Positions 1 through 7,899 of a stretch of 64,000 nucleotides of DNA are shown one piece after another. Source of the stretch: DATAGF01 sp963813355 (GTDB taxonomy: Bacteria > Actinomycetota > Thermoleophilia > Miltoncostaeales > Miltoncostaeaceae); the NCBI GenBank assembly GCA_963813355.1, contig CAWEYS010000029.1:124001-188000 (forward strand), in the 5' to 3' direction. The notes under the pieces are model-generated. The model did no database searches, was not told where the DNA came from, and saw only the letters and a list, made by a program, of their open reading frames with translations. Numbering within the stretch: position 1 is the stretch's first letter; each line of letters opens with the position of its first letter. Both the position numbers and the translations under genes were made by a program.

Positions 1-575
1 CCTCCGGCTCCGGCCCGGGGCGCACGAGCAGCGCCGGCCCGCCCCCCGCCACCCCCCGCAGGTCGACCACCGCCGACGCCGTGCCGGGCAGCGCGCCGCC
101 GTCGACCACGGCCGCGCAGCCGGCGCGCAGGCCCTCGGAGACCGCGTCCAGGGTCGCGGGATCCGGGCCCCCCGGGCGGTTGGCGCTGGTGGCCACGAGC
201 GGCAGGTCGAAGCCCGCGAGCGGCCCGGTCACCCGGGGCGCGCGCAGGCCCACGGAGCCCGGCGTGCCCCCGGCGGCGGCGGCGTAGCGGCCCCGGGGGT
301 CGGGCAGCAGGCAGGTCGAACGGCCCCGGCAGCAGCGCTGCCGCGGCGTACCGGATGGCGGGGTCGAGCCCGGCCAGCGCCTCGCCCAGCAGGGGGCGGG
401 AGTAGACGAGCACCTGGCAGGGCTCGTCGCGCGGGCGCCCCTTGAGCGCGTAGAGCGCCTCGACGCCCGGGCGGGAGTCGAGCCACGCGGCGAGCCCGTA
501 GACCGTGTCGGTGGGCAGCAGCGCCACGCCGCCCCACACCAGCGCCTCGCGCAGTCCGGCGGGGCCGCGCGTCAC
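1..575 (-). CDS. tsaC: Threonylcarbamoyl-AMP synthase (Sua5/YciO/YrdC), partial, one frameshift
   Basis: Makes threonylcarbamoyl-AMP from threonine, bicarbonate and ATP for the t6A37 modification of tRNA. Translation from a GTG at 575 gives the family N-terminus, with LLPTDTVYGLAAWLDS, then ALKGRP, the KxR motif of the active site. A frameshift near 316-322 follows GPF. In the shifted frame the typical LPDPRGRYAAAAGG and LVATSANRPGG segments appear, so the gene reads as one YrdC domain with an indel. The C-terminus lies beyond the window start. The GTG overlaps the prmC stop (GTGA), suggesting coupling with prmC, a common pairing for this family. Family certain; whether the frameshift is real is unknown. 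Confidence 0.8.
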   Translation of the reverse strand, partial: MTRGPAGLREALVWGGVALLPTDTVYGLAAWLDSRPGVEALYALKGRPRDEPCQVLVYSRPLLGEALAGLDPAIRYAAAALLPGPFDLPAARPPGPLRRRRRGHAGLRGPARAPGDRAARGLRPAARGHQRQPPGGPGSRDPGRGLRGPARRLRGRGRRRRAARHGVGGGRPAGGGGGRAGAARAPRAGAG

Positions 576-1399
576 GCCGGCCTCCGCCCGCCCACGACGC
601 GTGCGACGCCGGCCAGGTCGGCCCGGCGCTCCACCTCCTCGAGCCCGGCGCCGCGGAGCGCGGCGGCGGCCGGCTCGGCCTGACCCTCCCCCACCTCCAC
701 CAGCAGGGCGCCGCCCGGCTCGAGGTGGGCCGGCGCCTCGGCCGCCAGCCGCGCGATCGCCTCCAGGCCCGTGGGCCCGGCCACGAGGGCCTCGGCCGGC
801 TCGAAGCGCAGCTCCGGAGGCGCCGCCTCCAGCTCGGCCGGCGAGAGGTAGGGCGGGTTGGCGGCGACGAGGGCGAAGCGCCGACCGGCGAGGGCGCCGA
901 AGCCGTCCGAGTCCAGCCACTCCACCTCCATGCCGAGCCGCCGCCCGTTCGCCCGCGCCATGGCGAGGGCGGGCCCGGAGCTCTCGACCGCCGTCACGCG
1001 CAGGCCGTCCCCCTCGTCGGCCAGCGCCAGGGCCACCGCGCCGCTCCCCGTCCCCCAGTCGAGCACGGCGGCGCCCGGCGCCGCGACCTCGAGGGCCCAC
1101 TCCACCAGCACCTCGGTCTCGGGGCGCGGCACCAGCACCTGCGGGCCGACCTCCAGCCGCAGGCGCCGGAACGCCCGCACGCCGGTGATGTAGGCGAGCG
1201 GCTCGCGCCGGCCGCGCCGGGCGACCAGCGCGCGGGCGCGGTCGAGCTCGGCGGCGGTCAGCGGGCGCTCGGAGGCCGTGTAGAGCGCGAGCCGCTCGAC
1301 GCCCAGGGCGTGGGCGAGCAGCAGGTCGGCGTCGAGCCGGGGCGAGGGCGACCCGCGCACGGCCAGGAACGCCGCGCTGCGCCGCAGCACCTCGGCCAC
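572..1399 (-). CDS. prmC: Peptide chain release factor N5-glutamine methyltransferase PrmC/HemK
   Basis: Methylates the glutamine of the GGQ motif in release factors, using S-adenosylmethionine. The protein is about 275 residues, normal for the family. It has an N-terminal helical domain, the SAM-binding DWGTGSG at about 114-120 and the diagnostic catalytic NPPY at about 181-184. The frame is open further upstream, but that part overlaps the next gene and lacks family similarity, so the GTG at 1399, giving MAEVLRRSAAFLAV, is the preferred start. Its substrate gene prfA lies one gene upstream on the same strand, the classic prfA-prmC arrangement, here with an extra gene between them. Confidence 0.93.
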   Translation of the reverse strand: MAEVLRRSAAFLAVRGSPSPRLDADLLLAHALGVERLALYTASERPLTAAELDRARALVARRGRREPLAYITGVRAFRRLRLEVGPQVLVPRPETEVLVEWALEVAAPGAAVLDWGTGSGAVALALADEGDGLRVTAVESSGPALAMARANGRRLGMEVEWLDSDGFGALAGRRFALVAANPPYLSPAELEAAPPELRFEPAEALVAGPTGLEAIARLAAEAPAHLEPGGALLVEVGEGQAEPAAAALRGAGLEEVERRADLAGVARVVGGRRPA

Positions 1400-1422
1400 C
1401 GTCAGAAGCTGGGTCGCCCCGG

Positions 1423-2079
1423 TCAGCTGCGGGCGCTGGCCAGGATGAACGAGGTCAGCGGGCCGAGCAGGAAGCCGTGCACGGCGTCGCTCACCTCGCG
1501 CAGGCTCGACGCCTCGGCCAGCGCGTCCTCCTGTGTGTGCACCAGCCGGATGTAGACCTTCGACGGCTCCGCGTGCATGGGCTCCACGGCGCACTCCATC
1601 GCCGCCTCGCCGGACTGGCGCCAGATGCGCAGGCCGACCGACACCTCGTCGCCGCCCAGCAGCTCCAGGCGCTCGGCGTCGATCTGCAGGACGCTGCCGG
1701 CCAGCAGCTCGTGCACCACCTCGGGGTCCCCCACGTCCCAGACGCCGACCAGCGTGACGTCCTCGATCCAGAGCTGGCCGATCTCGTAGCGCTCGACGGC
1801 CTCCTCGACGAGGCCCACGACGCGCTCCAGGCCCTCGCGGTAGCCCAGCCCGGTGACCGCGCACGAGGCGGTCTGCGAGGGGCGCAGCACGAACTCGGCG
1901 CCGTCCTGGCTCGAGAAGGTCGCCCCGCCGTCCGTGTGGTACTCCAGGCGCGCGAGGCCGTAGCGGTCGCTGATCGACGCGAAGAACAGGGCCAGGTCGT
2001 CGCGCGGCATGTCGACGGGGTCGTGGCGCACCGTCAGGCCGAGGAACTCGACCCTCAGCAGCTCGGGGTTGGGGGTCAC
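1423..2079 (-). CDS. Conserved protein of unknown function between prfA and prmC
   Basis: A 218-residue soluble protein, mostly alternating strand-like and helical segments, with no signal peptide or membrane span. I do not recognise the family. It starts at a GTG whose first base overlaps the prfA stop (GTGA), and prmC follows after a short gap, so it is almost certainly co-transcribed and translationally coupled with the release-factor genes. Acidic and tryptophan-containing stretches such as QLWIEDVTLVGVWDV are visible but give no functional motif. The position suggests a translation-related role, which is only inference. Confidence 0.75.
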   Translation of the reverse strand: MTPNPELLRVEFLGLTVRHDPVDMPRDDLALFFASISDRYGLARLEYHTDGGATFSSQDGAEFVLRPSQTASCAVTGLGYREGLERVVGLVEEAVERYEIGQLWIEDVTLVGVWDVGDPEVVHELLAGSVLQIDAERLELLGGDEVSVGLRIWRQSGEAAMECAVEPMHAEPSKVYIRLVHTQEDALAEASSLREVSDAVHGFLLGPLTSFILASARS

Positions 2080-3161
2080 GATCCGACCTCCGCGGGGGTC
2101 TGCTCCTCCAGCAGGCGGCGTCGCTCCTCGGCCGCCAGGGCGTCGGTCAGCGCGTCGAGCCGGCCCTCGAGCACCTGCTCGCGCAGCGGCACCGAGAGGC
2201 CGACGCGGTGGTCGGTGACCCGGTTCTGGGGGAAGTTGTAGGTCCGCACCTTCTCCGACCGGTCGCCCGAGCCCAGCTGCGAGCGTCGCGCCGCCGTGAG
2301 CTCGGCCTGCTGCTCGGCCTGGAGGCGCTCGTAGAGCCGCGCACGCAGCACGCGCATGGCGCGCTCGTAGTTCTGGAGCTGGCTCTTCTCGTCCTGCATC
2401 GACACGACGATCCCCGTGGGGAGGTGGGTGAGGCGCACGGCCGAGTCGGTGGTGTTGACGCTCTGCCCGCCGGGGCCGCTCGAGCGGTAGACGTCGCGCT
2501 TGACGTCGTTGGGGTCGATCGTGATGTCAACGTCCTCGACCTCGGGCAGCACCGCGACGGTCGCGGCGGAGGTGTGGAGCCGGCCCTGGCTCTCGGTCTG
2601 GGGGACCCGCTGCACCCGATGCACCCCGGCCTCGTGCTTGAAGAGCGCGTACGCGCCGGAGCCCTTCACGCCCACGATCACCTCGCGGAGCCCCCCGGCG
2701 TCGGCCTCGCTCGCCGAGAGCAGCTCGACCTTGAGGCCCCGCGACTCGGCGTAGCGGGTGTAGATGTCGAGCAGGTCGCGCGCGAACAGGGCGGCCTCCT
2801 CGCCCCCGGTGCCGGCGCGGATCTCCACGATCGTGTTGCGGTCGTCGTCCGGGTCGGGCTCGATCATCGCGTCGCGGATGCGCGGGGCGAGGTCGTCGAG
2901 CTCGGCGCGCGCGTCGGCCAGCAGCGAGCGGACCTCGTCGTCGTCGCCCTCGGCGAGCAGGGCCTCGGCCTCGGCCTCGCGGCCGGCGGCGTCCTCCCAG
3001 AGGGCGGCCAGCTCGAAGGCCTCGGACAGGTCGGCCCAGCGCTTGCTGACCGCCGCGTAGCGCGCCCGGTCGGACGGGAGCCCGGGGTCGCCGAGGGCGT
3101 CCGCCAGCTCCGCGCGGGTGCGCGCGATCTGCTCGACCAGGGGTCGGACGTCGGCGCTCAC
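2076..3161 (-). CDS. prfA: Peptide chain release factor 1
   Basis: Recognises UAA and UAG stop codons in the ribosomal A site and triggers peptide release. The 361-residue length is typical. The GGQ catalytic tripeptide sits at about 231-233 in SSGPGGQSVNTTDSAVRLTH. The codon-recognition PxT loop appears as PQT in VPQTESQGRLHTSA at about 187-189, which marks RF1 rather than RF2. The acidic GTGGEEAALFA segment at about 118-127 is also conserved. It starts with GTG and is downstream of rpmE. The glutamine of GGQ is the target of the PrmC encoded two genes downstream. Confidence 0.97.
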   Translation of the reverse strand: MSADVRPLVEQIARTRAELADALGDPGLPSDRARYAAVSKRWADLSEAFELAALWEDAAGREAEAEALLAEGDDDEVRSLLADARAELDDLAPRIRDAMIEPDPDDDRNTIVEIRAGTGGEEAALFARDLLDIYTRYAESRGLKVELLSASEADAGGLREVIVGVKGSGAYALFKHEAGVHRVQRVPQTESQGRLHTSAATVAVLPEVEDVDITIDPNDVKRDVYRSSGPGGQSVNTTDSAVRLTHLPTGIVVSMQDEKSQLQNYERAMRVLRARLYERLQAEQQAELTAARRSQLGSGDRSEKVRTYNFPQNRVTDHRVGLSVPLREQVLEGRLDALTDALAAEERRRLLEEQTPAEVGS

Positions 3162-3202
3162 GTCAGGGTCTCCCGGCGGGGACGCCGGGGGGCCGTTGGC
3201 CC

Positions 3203-3412
3203 CTACCCGCGCCGGCTGCGGGCCAGCTTGCGCTGGAACCGCTCGACCCGGCCGCCGGAGTCCACCAGCTTCTGCTTGCCCGTGTAGAACGGGTGGCAGT
3301 TGCTGCAGATCTCGACCTTGATCTCGGGCTTGGTGGAGCGCGTCTCGAACTCGTTGCCGCAGGTACAGCGGACGTGCGCGACGACGTACTCGGGGTGGAT
3401 GTCGGTCTTCAT
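3203..3412 (-). CDS. rpmE: 50S ribosomal protein L31, zinc-binding form
   Basis: A 69-residue ribosomal protein starting MKTDIHPEYVVAHVRCTC. The four cysteines (C16, C18, C37, C40) form the CxC and CxxC zinc site of the C+ type L31, followed by HPFYTGKQ, which is invariant in the family. The ATG at 3412 is the only start giving the conserved N-terminus. The longer open frame upstream is non-coding. It is the first gene of the rpmE-prfA-unknown-prmC-tsaC run, a conserved order in Gram-positive bacteria. Zinc-type L31 can be replaced by a zinc-free paralogue under zinc limitation; no such paralogue is in the window. Confidence 0.97.
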   Translation of the reverse strand: MKTDIHPEYVVAHVRCTCGNEFETRSTKPEIKVEICSNCHPFYTGKQKLVDSGGRVERFQRKLARSRRG

Positions 3413-3524
3413 GCCGCCGCCTTTCGGTGTGCAGAAGGCGGGGCCGCTCGACACGGCCCCGTCACGAGCCGAGTGTAGCGCGAGTCCCAAGGCGTCCAGC
3501 GGGCCCCGGCGTGACGGGCCTCGC

Positions 3525-3584
3525 GGCCGGGGCCTCCGGCAGACCGGCGCACCGCCTTCGGCGGGACGGGCGCCGGAAAGGTCA
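3525..3584 (-). repeat. Dispersed structured repeat, copy 1 (inverted, partial)
   Basis: These 60 bases are the exact reverse complement of 51753-51812, about 48 kb away. They begin TGACCTTTCCGGCG and fold as an outer CCGGCG/CGCCGG stem around an inner CCGCC-GAA-GGCGG hairpin. The second and third hairpins of the other copies are not conserved here, although a GGCCCCGGC/GCCGGGGCC pair is possible just beyond. It lies between the divergent rpmE and endonuclease genes. Confidence 0.75.
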
Positions 3585-3610
3585 CACCACCGCCCAGAAC
3601 GCGTGGGTGC

Positions 3611-3712
3611 TTGTCCCGGCGGCCGCCCCGCCGAAGGCGGTGCCGCCGGTCCACATCGGCCCCGGCCAGGGGCCTGATGGCCTCGTCGGGCCCGCCAGAG
3701 GCCCGGCGTAGG
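3611..3712 (+). repeat. Dispersed structured repeat, copy 2
   Basis: Three consecutive hairpins. H1 is CCGGCGGC (3616-3623) with GCCGCCGG (3642-3649), enclosing CCGCC-GAA-GGCGG. H2 is GGCCCC (3658-3663) with GGGGCC (3669-3674), loop GGCCA. H3 is CGGGCC (3687-3692) with GGCCCG (3700-3705), loop CGCCAGA. The same layout occurs at 4734-4843 and 51753-51857 with different but still complementary stem sequences. It ends seven bases before the endonuclease ATG at 3719, so it would be transcribed as that gene's leader if the promoter lies upstream. Confidence 0.7.
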
Positions 3713-3718
3713 CTTGCC

Positions 3719-4702
3719 ATGCCCTCCCTGCGCATCGCCAGCTTCAACCTCGAGAACCTCGACGACCGGCCGGGCGAGCAGCCCTCGCTCTCCGAGCGCA
3801 TCGCCGTCATGCGGCCCCAGCTCGTCCGCGTCCGAGCCGACGTGCTGTGCCTGCAGGAGGTGAACGGCCAGGAGAGCGAGGGCGCGCCGCGGGGGCTCGC
3901 GGCGCTCGACGCCCTGCTCGCCGACACCGAGTACGCCGCCTTCCCGCGCGTCAGCACGCTGACGCAGGCCGGCGAGCCCTACGACGAGCGCAACCTCGTC
4001 GTGCTGAGCCGCTACCCCATCCTCGCCAGCCGCCAGCTCAAGCACGACCGGGCGCCCGCCCCCGAGTACCGCCGCGTGACGGCGCGCCCTCCGGACGACG
4101 ACGCCAAGATGATCTCGTGGGAGCGGCCGATCCTGCACGTCACCATCGACCTGCCGATGGCGCTGCGGCTCGAGCTCATCAACGTGCACCTGAAGTCGAA
4201 GAACCCCGGGGACGTCCCCGGTCAGAAGGTCAACACGTTCACGTGGCGGACCTCGGCCGGCTGGGCCGAGGGGTACTTCCTCTCGTCGATGCGCCGGGTC
4301 GGGCAGGCGCTCGAGGTGCGCATCGTCGTCGACGAGCTCTTCGACGCGCGGCCCGACGCGCTCGTGTGCGTCTGCGGCGACTTCAACGCCGACGCCGACG
4401 ACGTCCCGGTGGCCGCGATCCGGGGCGACGTCGAGGAGACCGGCAACTCCGCGCTCGCCGGGCGGGTGCTGGCCCCCTGCGAGCGCACCATCCCCGAGCC
4501 GGCGCGCTACTCGCTGCTCTACCACGGCCGCGGCGAGATGATCGACCACGTCCTGGCCAGCCGCGAGCTGCTGGCCTTCTACCGCGGCGCCGAGGTCCAC
4601 AACGAGCTGCTGCACGACGAGTCGGTCGCCTTCGCCGGGGACGTGAAGTTCCCGGAGTCCGACCACGCCCCGGTGGTGGCCGAGTTCGAGGTCCCTGGAT
4701 GA
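3719..4702 (+). CDS. Endonuclease/exonuclease/phosphatase family protein
   Basis: A 327-residue protein of the EEP metal-dependent phosphohydrolase fold (DNase I/exonuclease III-like). Visible signatures are the N-terminal IASFNLENL, DVLCLQEV carrying the metal-binding glutamate, RYPI, LINVHLKS, the CGDFNADADD motif and the C-terminal SDHAPVVAEFEV with the catalytic histidine. No signal peptide is present. The substrate (DNA, phospholipid or nucleotide) cannot be assigned. The ATG at 3719 is chosen because it begins at the conserved strand; the open frame upstream runs through repeat copy 2. The gene stands alone, bracketed by copies of the structured repeat. Confidence 0.88.
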   Translation: MPSLRIASFNLENLDDRPGEQPSLSERIAVMRPQLVRVRADVLCLQEVNGQESEGAPRGLAALDALLADTEYAAFPRVSTLTQAGEPYDERNLVVLSRYPILASRQLKHDRAPAPEYRRVTARPPDDDAKMISWERPILHVTIDLPMALRLELINVHLKSKNPGDVPGQKVNTFTWRTSAGWAEGYFLSSMRRVGQALEVRIVVDELFDARPDALVCVCGDFNADADDVPVAAIRGDVEETGNSALAGRVLAPCERTIPEPARYSLLYHGRGEMIDHVLASRELLAFYRGAEVHNELLHDESVAFAGDVKFPESDHAPVVAEFEVPG

Positions 4703-4733
4703 GGCACGGCGAGCCCGGCCGTAAGGGTCGGGT

Positions 4734-4843
4734 TTGACCTTTCCGGCGGCCGGTCCCGCCGAAGCCGGTGCCGCCGGTCCACATCAGGCGCCCGGCCAGG
4801 GCGCCTGATGGCCTCGGCCGGCCCCGCTAAGAGGGCCGGCCTA
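4734..4843 (+). repeat. Dispersed structured repeat, copy 3
   Basis: Contains TGACCTTTCCGGCGG followed by three hairpins. H1 is CCGGCGGC (4743-4750) with GCCGCCGG (4770-4777). H2 is ATCAGGCGCCC (4783-4793) with GGGCGCCTGAT (4799-4809), an 11-pair stem with loop GGCCA. H3 is GGCCGGCCC (4816-4824) with GGGCCGGCC (4833-4841), loop CGCTAAGA. It fills the gap between the convergent endonuclease and etfA genes, and its right end overlaps the etfA stop codon. It could act as a bidirectional terminator, but no T-run follows. Confidence 0.75.
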
Positions 4844-5809
4844 GGCTGTCACCCCTTTGCGCTCCTTCACCAGCTCCGTGAGCTTCGGCACCACGTCGTT
4901 GAGGTCGCCGACGATGCCGAGGTCGCTGAACTCGAAGATCGGGGCGTTGGGGTCCTTGTTGATGGCCACGATCGTCTGCGAGGTCTGCATCCCGACCTTG
5001 TGCTGGATCGCGCCCGAGACGCCGGCGCCGATGTACAGCTTCGGCGAGACCACCTTGCCGGTCTGGCCGACCTGGGTCGGGTAGGGGTACCAGCCCGAGT
5101 CGACGACCGCGCGGGTCGAGGCCACCGCCCCGCCGAGCGCCGCCGCGAGCTCCTCGAGGATCGAGAAGTTCTCGGGCGCGCCCAGGCCGCGTCCTCCCGT
5201 CACGAGGATGTCGGCCTCCTCGATGGACGGGCCGCTCTGCTCCTCGTGGGCCTGCTCGACCATCTCGGCCTTCGACGAGAAGTCCTCCAGGGCGGCGGAG
5301 ATCTCCTCGACGGCGGCCTCGCCGCCGGACTCGGCCGGGTCGAACGAACCGGAGCGGACCAGGCCGAGGCGCGGCTCGGCCGTCCAGCCGACGTCGGCGA
5401 TGACGGTGTCGCCGAGGGCGGAGCGCTTGCCGACCAGGGCGCCGTCCTGCACCTCCAGGTCGTTGAGGTCCCAGTTGAGGCCGGCGCCGAGGCGCGCGGC
5501 CACCCCGCCGGCGACGTCTGCCGCCAGCACCGAGGCCGCGAAGAGGACGGTGCCGAAGCCCTGGTCCTGCACGAGCCTGCTGATGACGTCCACGCGCGGC
5601 TGGGGCAGGGGGGCCTCGAGGGCGGCGTCGTCGGCCAGGAACACCTTCTTCGCGCCGTAGCGCCCGGCCTCGGCCGCGACGTCGCGCACGCCCGCGCCGA
5701 TGATCACGCCGGCCGTGTCGGGGTCGAGCTGGGCGGCCTTGCCCAGCACGCCGAGCGCCCCGCGCTGGATCGACGACCCGTGGTGCTCAAGGAAGACCAG
5801 CGTGCTCAT
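4841..5809 (-). CDS. etfA: Electron transfer flavoprotein alpha subunit
   Basis: FAD-binding alpha subunit of the heterodimeric electron transfer flavoprotein, which passes electrons from acyl-CoA dehydrogenases to the quinone pool. The protein has 322 residues. The C-terminal FAD domain shows GGRGLGAPENF, YPYPTQVGQTGKVVSPKLYIG and the YIGAGVSGAIQHKVGM and INKDPNAPIFEFSDLGIVGD segments typical of EtfA. The ATG at 5809 overlaps the etfB stop (ATGA), so the two subunits are translationally coupled. The enoyl-CoA hydratase gene upstream on the same strand fits a role in fatty-acid or branched-chain acyl-CoA oxidation. Confidence 0.96.
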   Translation of the reverse strand: MSTLVFLEHHGSSIQRGALGVLGKAAQLDPDTAGVIIGAGVRDVAAEAGRYGAKKVFLADDAALEAPLPQPRVDVISRLVQDQGFGTVLFAASVLAADVAGGVAARLGAGLNWDLNDLEVQDGALVGKRSALGDTVIADVGWTAEPRLGLVRSGSFDPAESGGEAAVEEISAALEDFSSKAEMVEQAHEEQSGPSIEEADILVTGGRGLGAPENFSILEELAAALGGAVASTRAVVDSGWYPYPTQVGQTGKVVSPKLYIGAGVSGAIQHKVGMQTSQTIVAINKDPNAPIFEFSDLGIVGDLNDVVPKLTELVKERKGVTA

Positions 5810-6585
5810 ACCAGCTTCCTTTCCATGAGGAAGTCGATGATCTTCTGGGCCCCGCTGCCGTCGTCCTCGATCTTGATCGTCTCGCCGCGGGAGGGCGGCG
5901 GGCTGAGCGCGATGACGGTGGTGCGCGAGCCGGCCTCCCCCACGCTGCCGGGGTCGACGCCGACGTCCGCCAGGCTCTTCACGTCCTGGGGCTTCTTCTT
6001 GGCGCCCATGATGCCCTTGAGCGACGGGTAGCGCGGCTCGTTGAGCGAGTCGGCGACGGCCAGCACGGCCGGGAGCGGCGCGCGGATCTTGTCGTAGCCG
6101 AACTCGGTCTGGCGCTTGGCCGTGGCGTGGCCGTCGGCCACCTCGAGCTCCGAGATCTGGGAGACGACCGGCATCCTCAGCTTGTCGGCCACGGCCGCCC
6201 ACAGGACGGCGCCGTCGCCGTCGGTGGCCTGCTGGCCGAACAGCACCAGGTCCGGCGACTCGGCCTGGATCGCCGCCGCCAGCACCTCGGTCGTGGCGAC
6301 CAGGTCGGAGCCGGCGGCCGCCTCGTCGGAGACGAGCACGGCGCGGTCGGCGCCCATGCCCAGGCCCTTGCGGATCGAGTCGAGCGCGCGGCTGGCGCCC
6401 ATCGAGATCAGCACGACCTCGCCGTCGCCGGCCGCCTCCTTGAGGCGCAGGGCCTGCTCGACCGCGTGCAGGTCGTACTGGTTGAGGGACCGGTCACCCG
6501 AGCGGTCCATCCTCTTGGTGCCCGGGTCGATCCGGCGGTTCGGACCGGGGTCGGGCACCTCCTTGACGCAGACCGCGATCTTCAT
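5806..6585 (-). CDS. etfB: Electron transfer flavoprotein beta subunit
   Basis: AMP-binding beta subunit of electron transfer flavoprotein, 259 residues. It begins MKIAVCVKEVPDP, the standard EtfB N-terminus. It also has the SLNQYDLHAVEQAL segment, LVLFGQQATDGDGAVLWAAVA and the signature region EPRYPSLKGIMGAKKKP. It partners the EtfA encoded immediately downstream with a 4-base overlap. The order etfB-etfA on one strand is the usual operon arrangement. The cognate dehydrogenase and ETF:quinone oxidoreductase are not in the window. Confidence 0.96.
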   Translation of the reverse strand: MKIAVCVKEVPDPGPNRRIDPGTKRMDRSGDRSLNQYDLHAVEQALRLKEAAGDGEVVLISMGASRALDSIRKGLGMGADRAVLVSDEAAAGSDLVATTEVLAAAIQAESPDLVLFGQQATDGDGAVLWAAVADKLRMPVVSQISELEVADGHATAKRQTEFGYDKIRAPLPAVLAVADSLNEPRYPSLKGIMGAKKKPQDVKSLADVGVDPGSVGEAGSRTTVIALSPPPSRGETIKIEDDGSGAQKIIDFLMERKLV

Positions 6586-6636
6586 TCAGCCCCCTCGTTC
6601 TCGCTGCCGGGTCGCCGGGGATCGTACCCGGGCGGG

Positions 6637-7411
6637 TCAGCGCCCGCGGAAGTCCGGCGCCCGCTTCTCGAAGAAGGCGGCCATGCCCTCGCGCTGGTCC
6701 TCGGTGGCGAAGGCCAGGGCGAAGAGGTCGAGCTCGCGGGCGAGGTTGCCGGCCTGGTCGCCGTCGCCGGCGCGGTTGACCATCGCCTTGGCGGCGGCGA
6801 GCGCCCAGGCCGGCTTCGCGGCGATGTCGGCCGCGAGCTCGACGGCCCGGTCCAGCAGCTCCTCGTGCGGGTGGACCCGCTCGACCAGGCCGAGCGCGAG
6901 GGCCTCCTCGGCGCCGACCCGGCGGCCGGTCAGGATCAGCTCCTTGGCCTTGCCCGGACCGATCAGCCGGGGCATGCGCTGGGTGCCGCCCCAGCCGGGG
7001 AAGATGCCGAGCGTCACCTCCGGCAGCCCGATCTGGGCCCGGTCGGAGGCGACCCGGACGTCGCACGCGAGGGCCAGCTCGCAGCCGCCGCCCAGGGCGT
7101 AGCCGTTCACGGCGGCGACGACGGGCTTGCGCAGCGCCTCGATCCGGTCGGCGGTCGCGTGGCCGCGCGCCGCGAAGGTCCGTGCCTCGATGGGCGTGGC
7201 CTCCCGCACCAGCGAGACGTCGGCGCCCACCGAGAACGCCTTGTCGCCCGCCCCGGTCACCACGGCCGCGCCGACGCCGTCGTCGGCCTCGACCTCGTCG
7301 AGGCGCGCGACCAGGTCGTCGAGCATGTCGGGCGACAGGGCGTTGAGGCGGTCGGGGCGGTCGAGCGTGAGGACGGCGACCCGGCCCTCGGGTCTCGAGC
7401 GCGACGGGCAT
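6637..7411 (-). CDS. Enoyl-CoA hydratase/isomerase family protein, one apparent frameshift
   Basis: Crotonase-fold enzyme, probably hydrating trans-2-enoyl-CoA. The oxyanion-hole segment AAVNGYALGGGCELALACD, the first catalytic glutamate in GLPEVTLGIFPGWGGTQR and the second in KAKELILTGRR are all present, so hydratase activity is plausible. The natural N-terminus, MPVALETR followed by RVAVLTLDRPDRLNALSPDML, is only recovered by shifting frame near 7395, after the ATG at 7411. Translation from the internal ATG at 7326 would lose the first strand, so an indel is more likely. It sits between the B12-binding protein gene and etfBA, forming an acyl-CoA catabolic group. Confidence 0.85.
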
Positions 7412-7413
7412 CG

Positions 7414-7836
7414 TCAGGCCGCCCGCGCCCCGACCTGCGCGCGGATGAAGTCGACCATCTCCTGCACCGGCGCGCCCGGGGTGAACACCTCGGCGACCCC
7501 GAGCTCCTTGAGCTGGGGGATGTCGTCGCGGGGGATCGTCCCGCCGACGATCACGAGCACGTCCCCGGCGTCCTCGGCCCGGAGCAGCTCGATGACGCGG
7601 GGGACCAGGGTCATGTGGGCGCCGGACAGGATCGAGAGGCCCACGGCGTCGGCGTCCTCCTGCACGACGGTCGCGGCGATCTGCTGGGGCGTCTGGTGGA
7701 GCCCGGTGTAGATGACCTCCATGCCCGCGTCGCGCAGGCTCCGGGCGATGATCTTCGCGCCGCGGTCGTGGCCGTCGAGGCCGGGCTTCGCGATGACGAC
7801 GCGGATGGGGCGGTCGCCGGGGGCTCCGAGGCTCAT
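7414..7836 (-). CDS. Cobalamin-binding small subunit of methylmalonyl-CoA-type mutase
   Basis: A 140-residue free-standing B12-binding domain. It carries the base-off signature KPGLDGHDRGAKIIARSL, in which the DxHxxG histidine ligates cobalt, then GLSILSGAHMTL and VIVGGTIP, completing the DxHxxG-SxL-GG pattern. In many archaea and deep-branching bacteria the mutase is split into a separate catalytic alpha chain and this small chain. The catalytic chain is not in the window. The chaperone-like GTPase gene meaB, about 2 kb away, supports the assignment to methylmalonyl- or isobutyryl-CoA mutase. The enoyl-CoA hydratase gene begins two bases after its stop. Confidence 0.92.
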   Translation of the reverse strand: MSLGAPGDRPIRVVIAKPGLDGHDRGAKIIARSLRDAGMEVIYTGLHQTPQQIAATVVQEDADAVGLSILSGAHMTLVPRVIELLRAEDAGDVLVIVGGTIPRDDIPQLKELGVAEVFTPGAPVQEMVDFIRAQVGARAA

Positions 7837-7899
7837 GGACGGTCGAGTCTGACACACCCCGCGTAGGCTTCGGGGGTCCCCCGACACCCGGAGAGTCCC

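Noticed and set aside
3413..4666. An open frame joined in-frame upstream of rpmE
   Set aside because: L31 has a fixed short length with its own ATG, and the rest is antisense to the endonuclease gene and the repeats.
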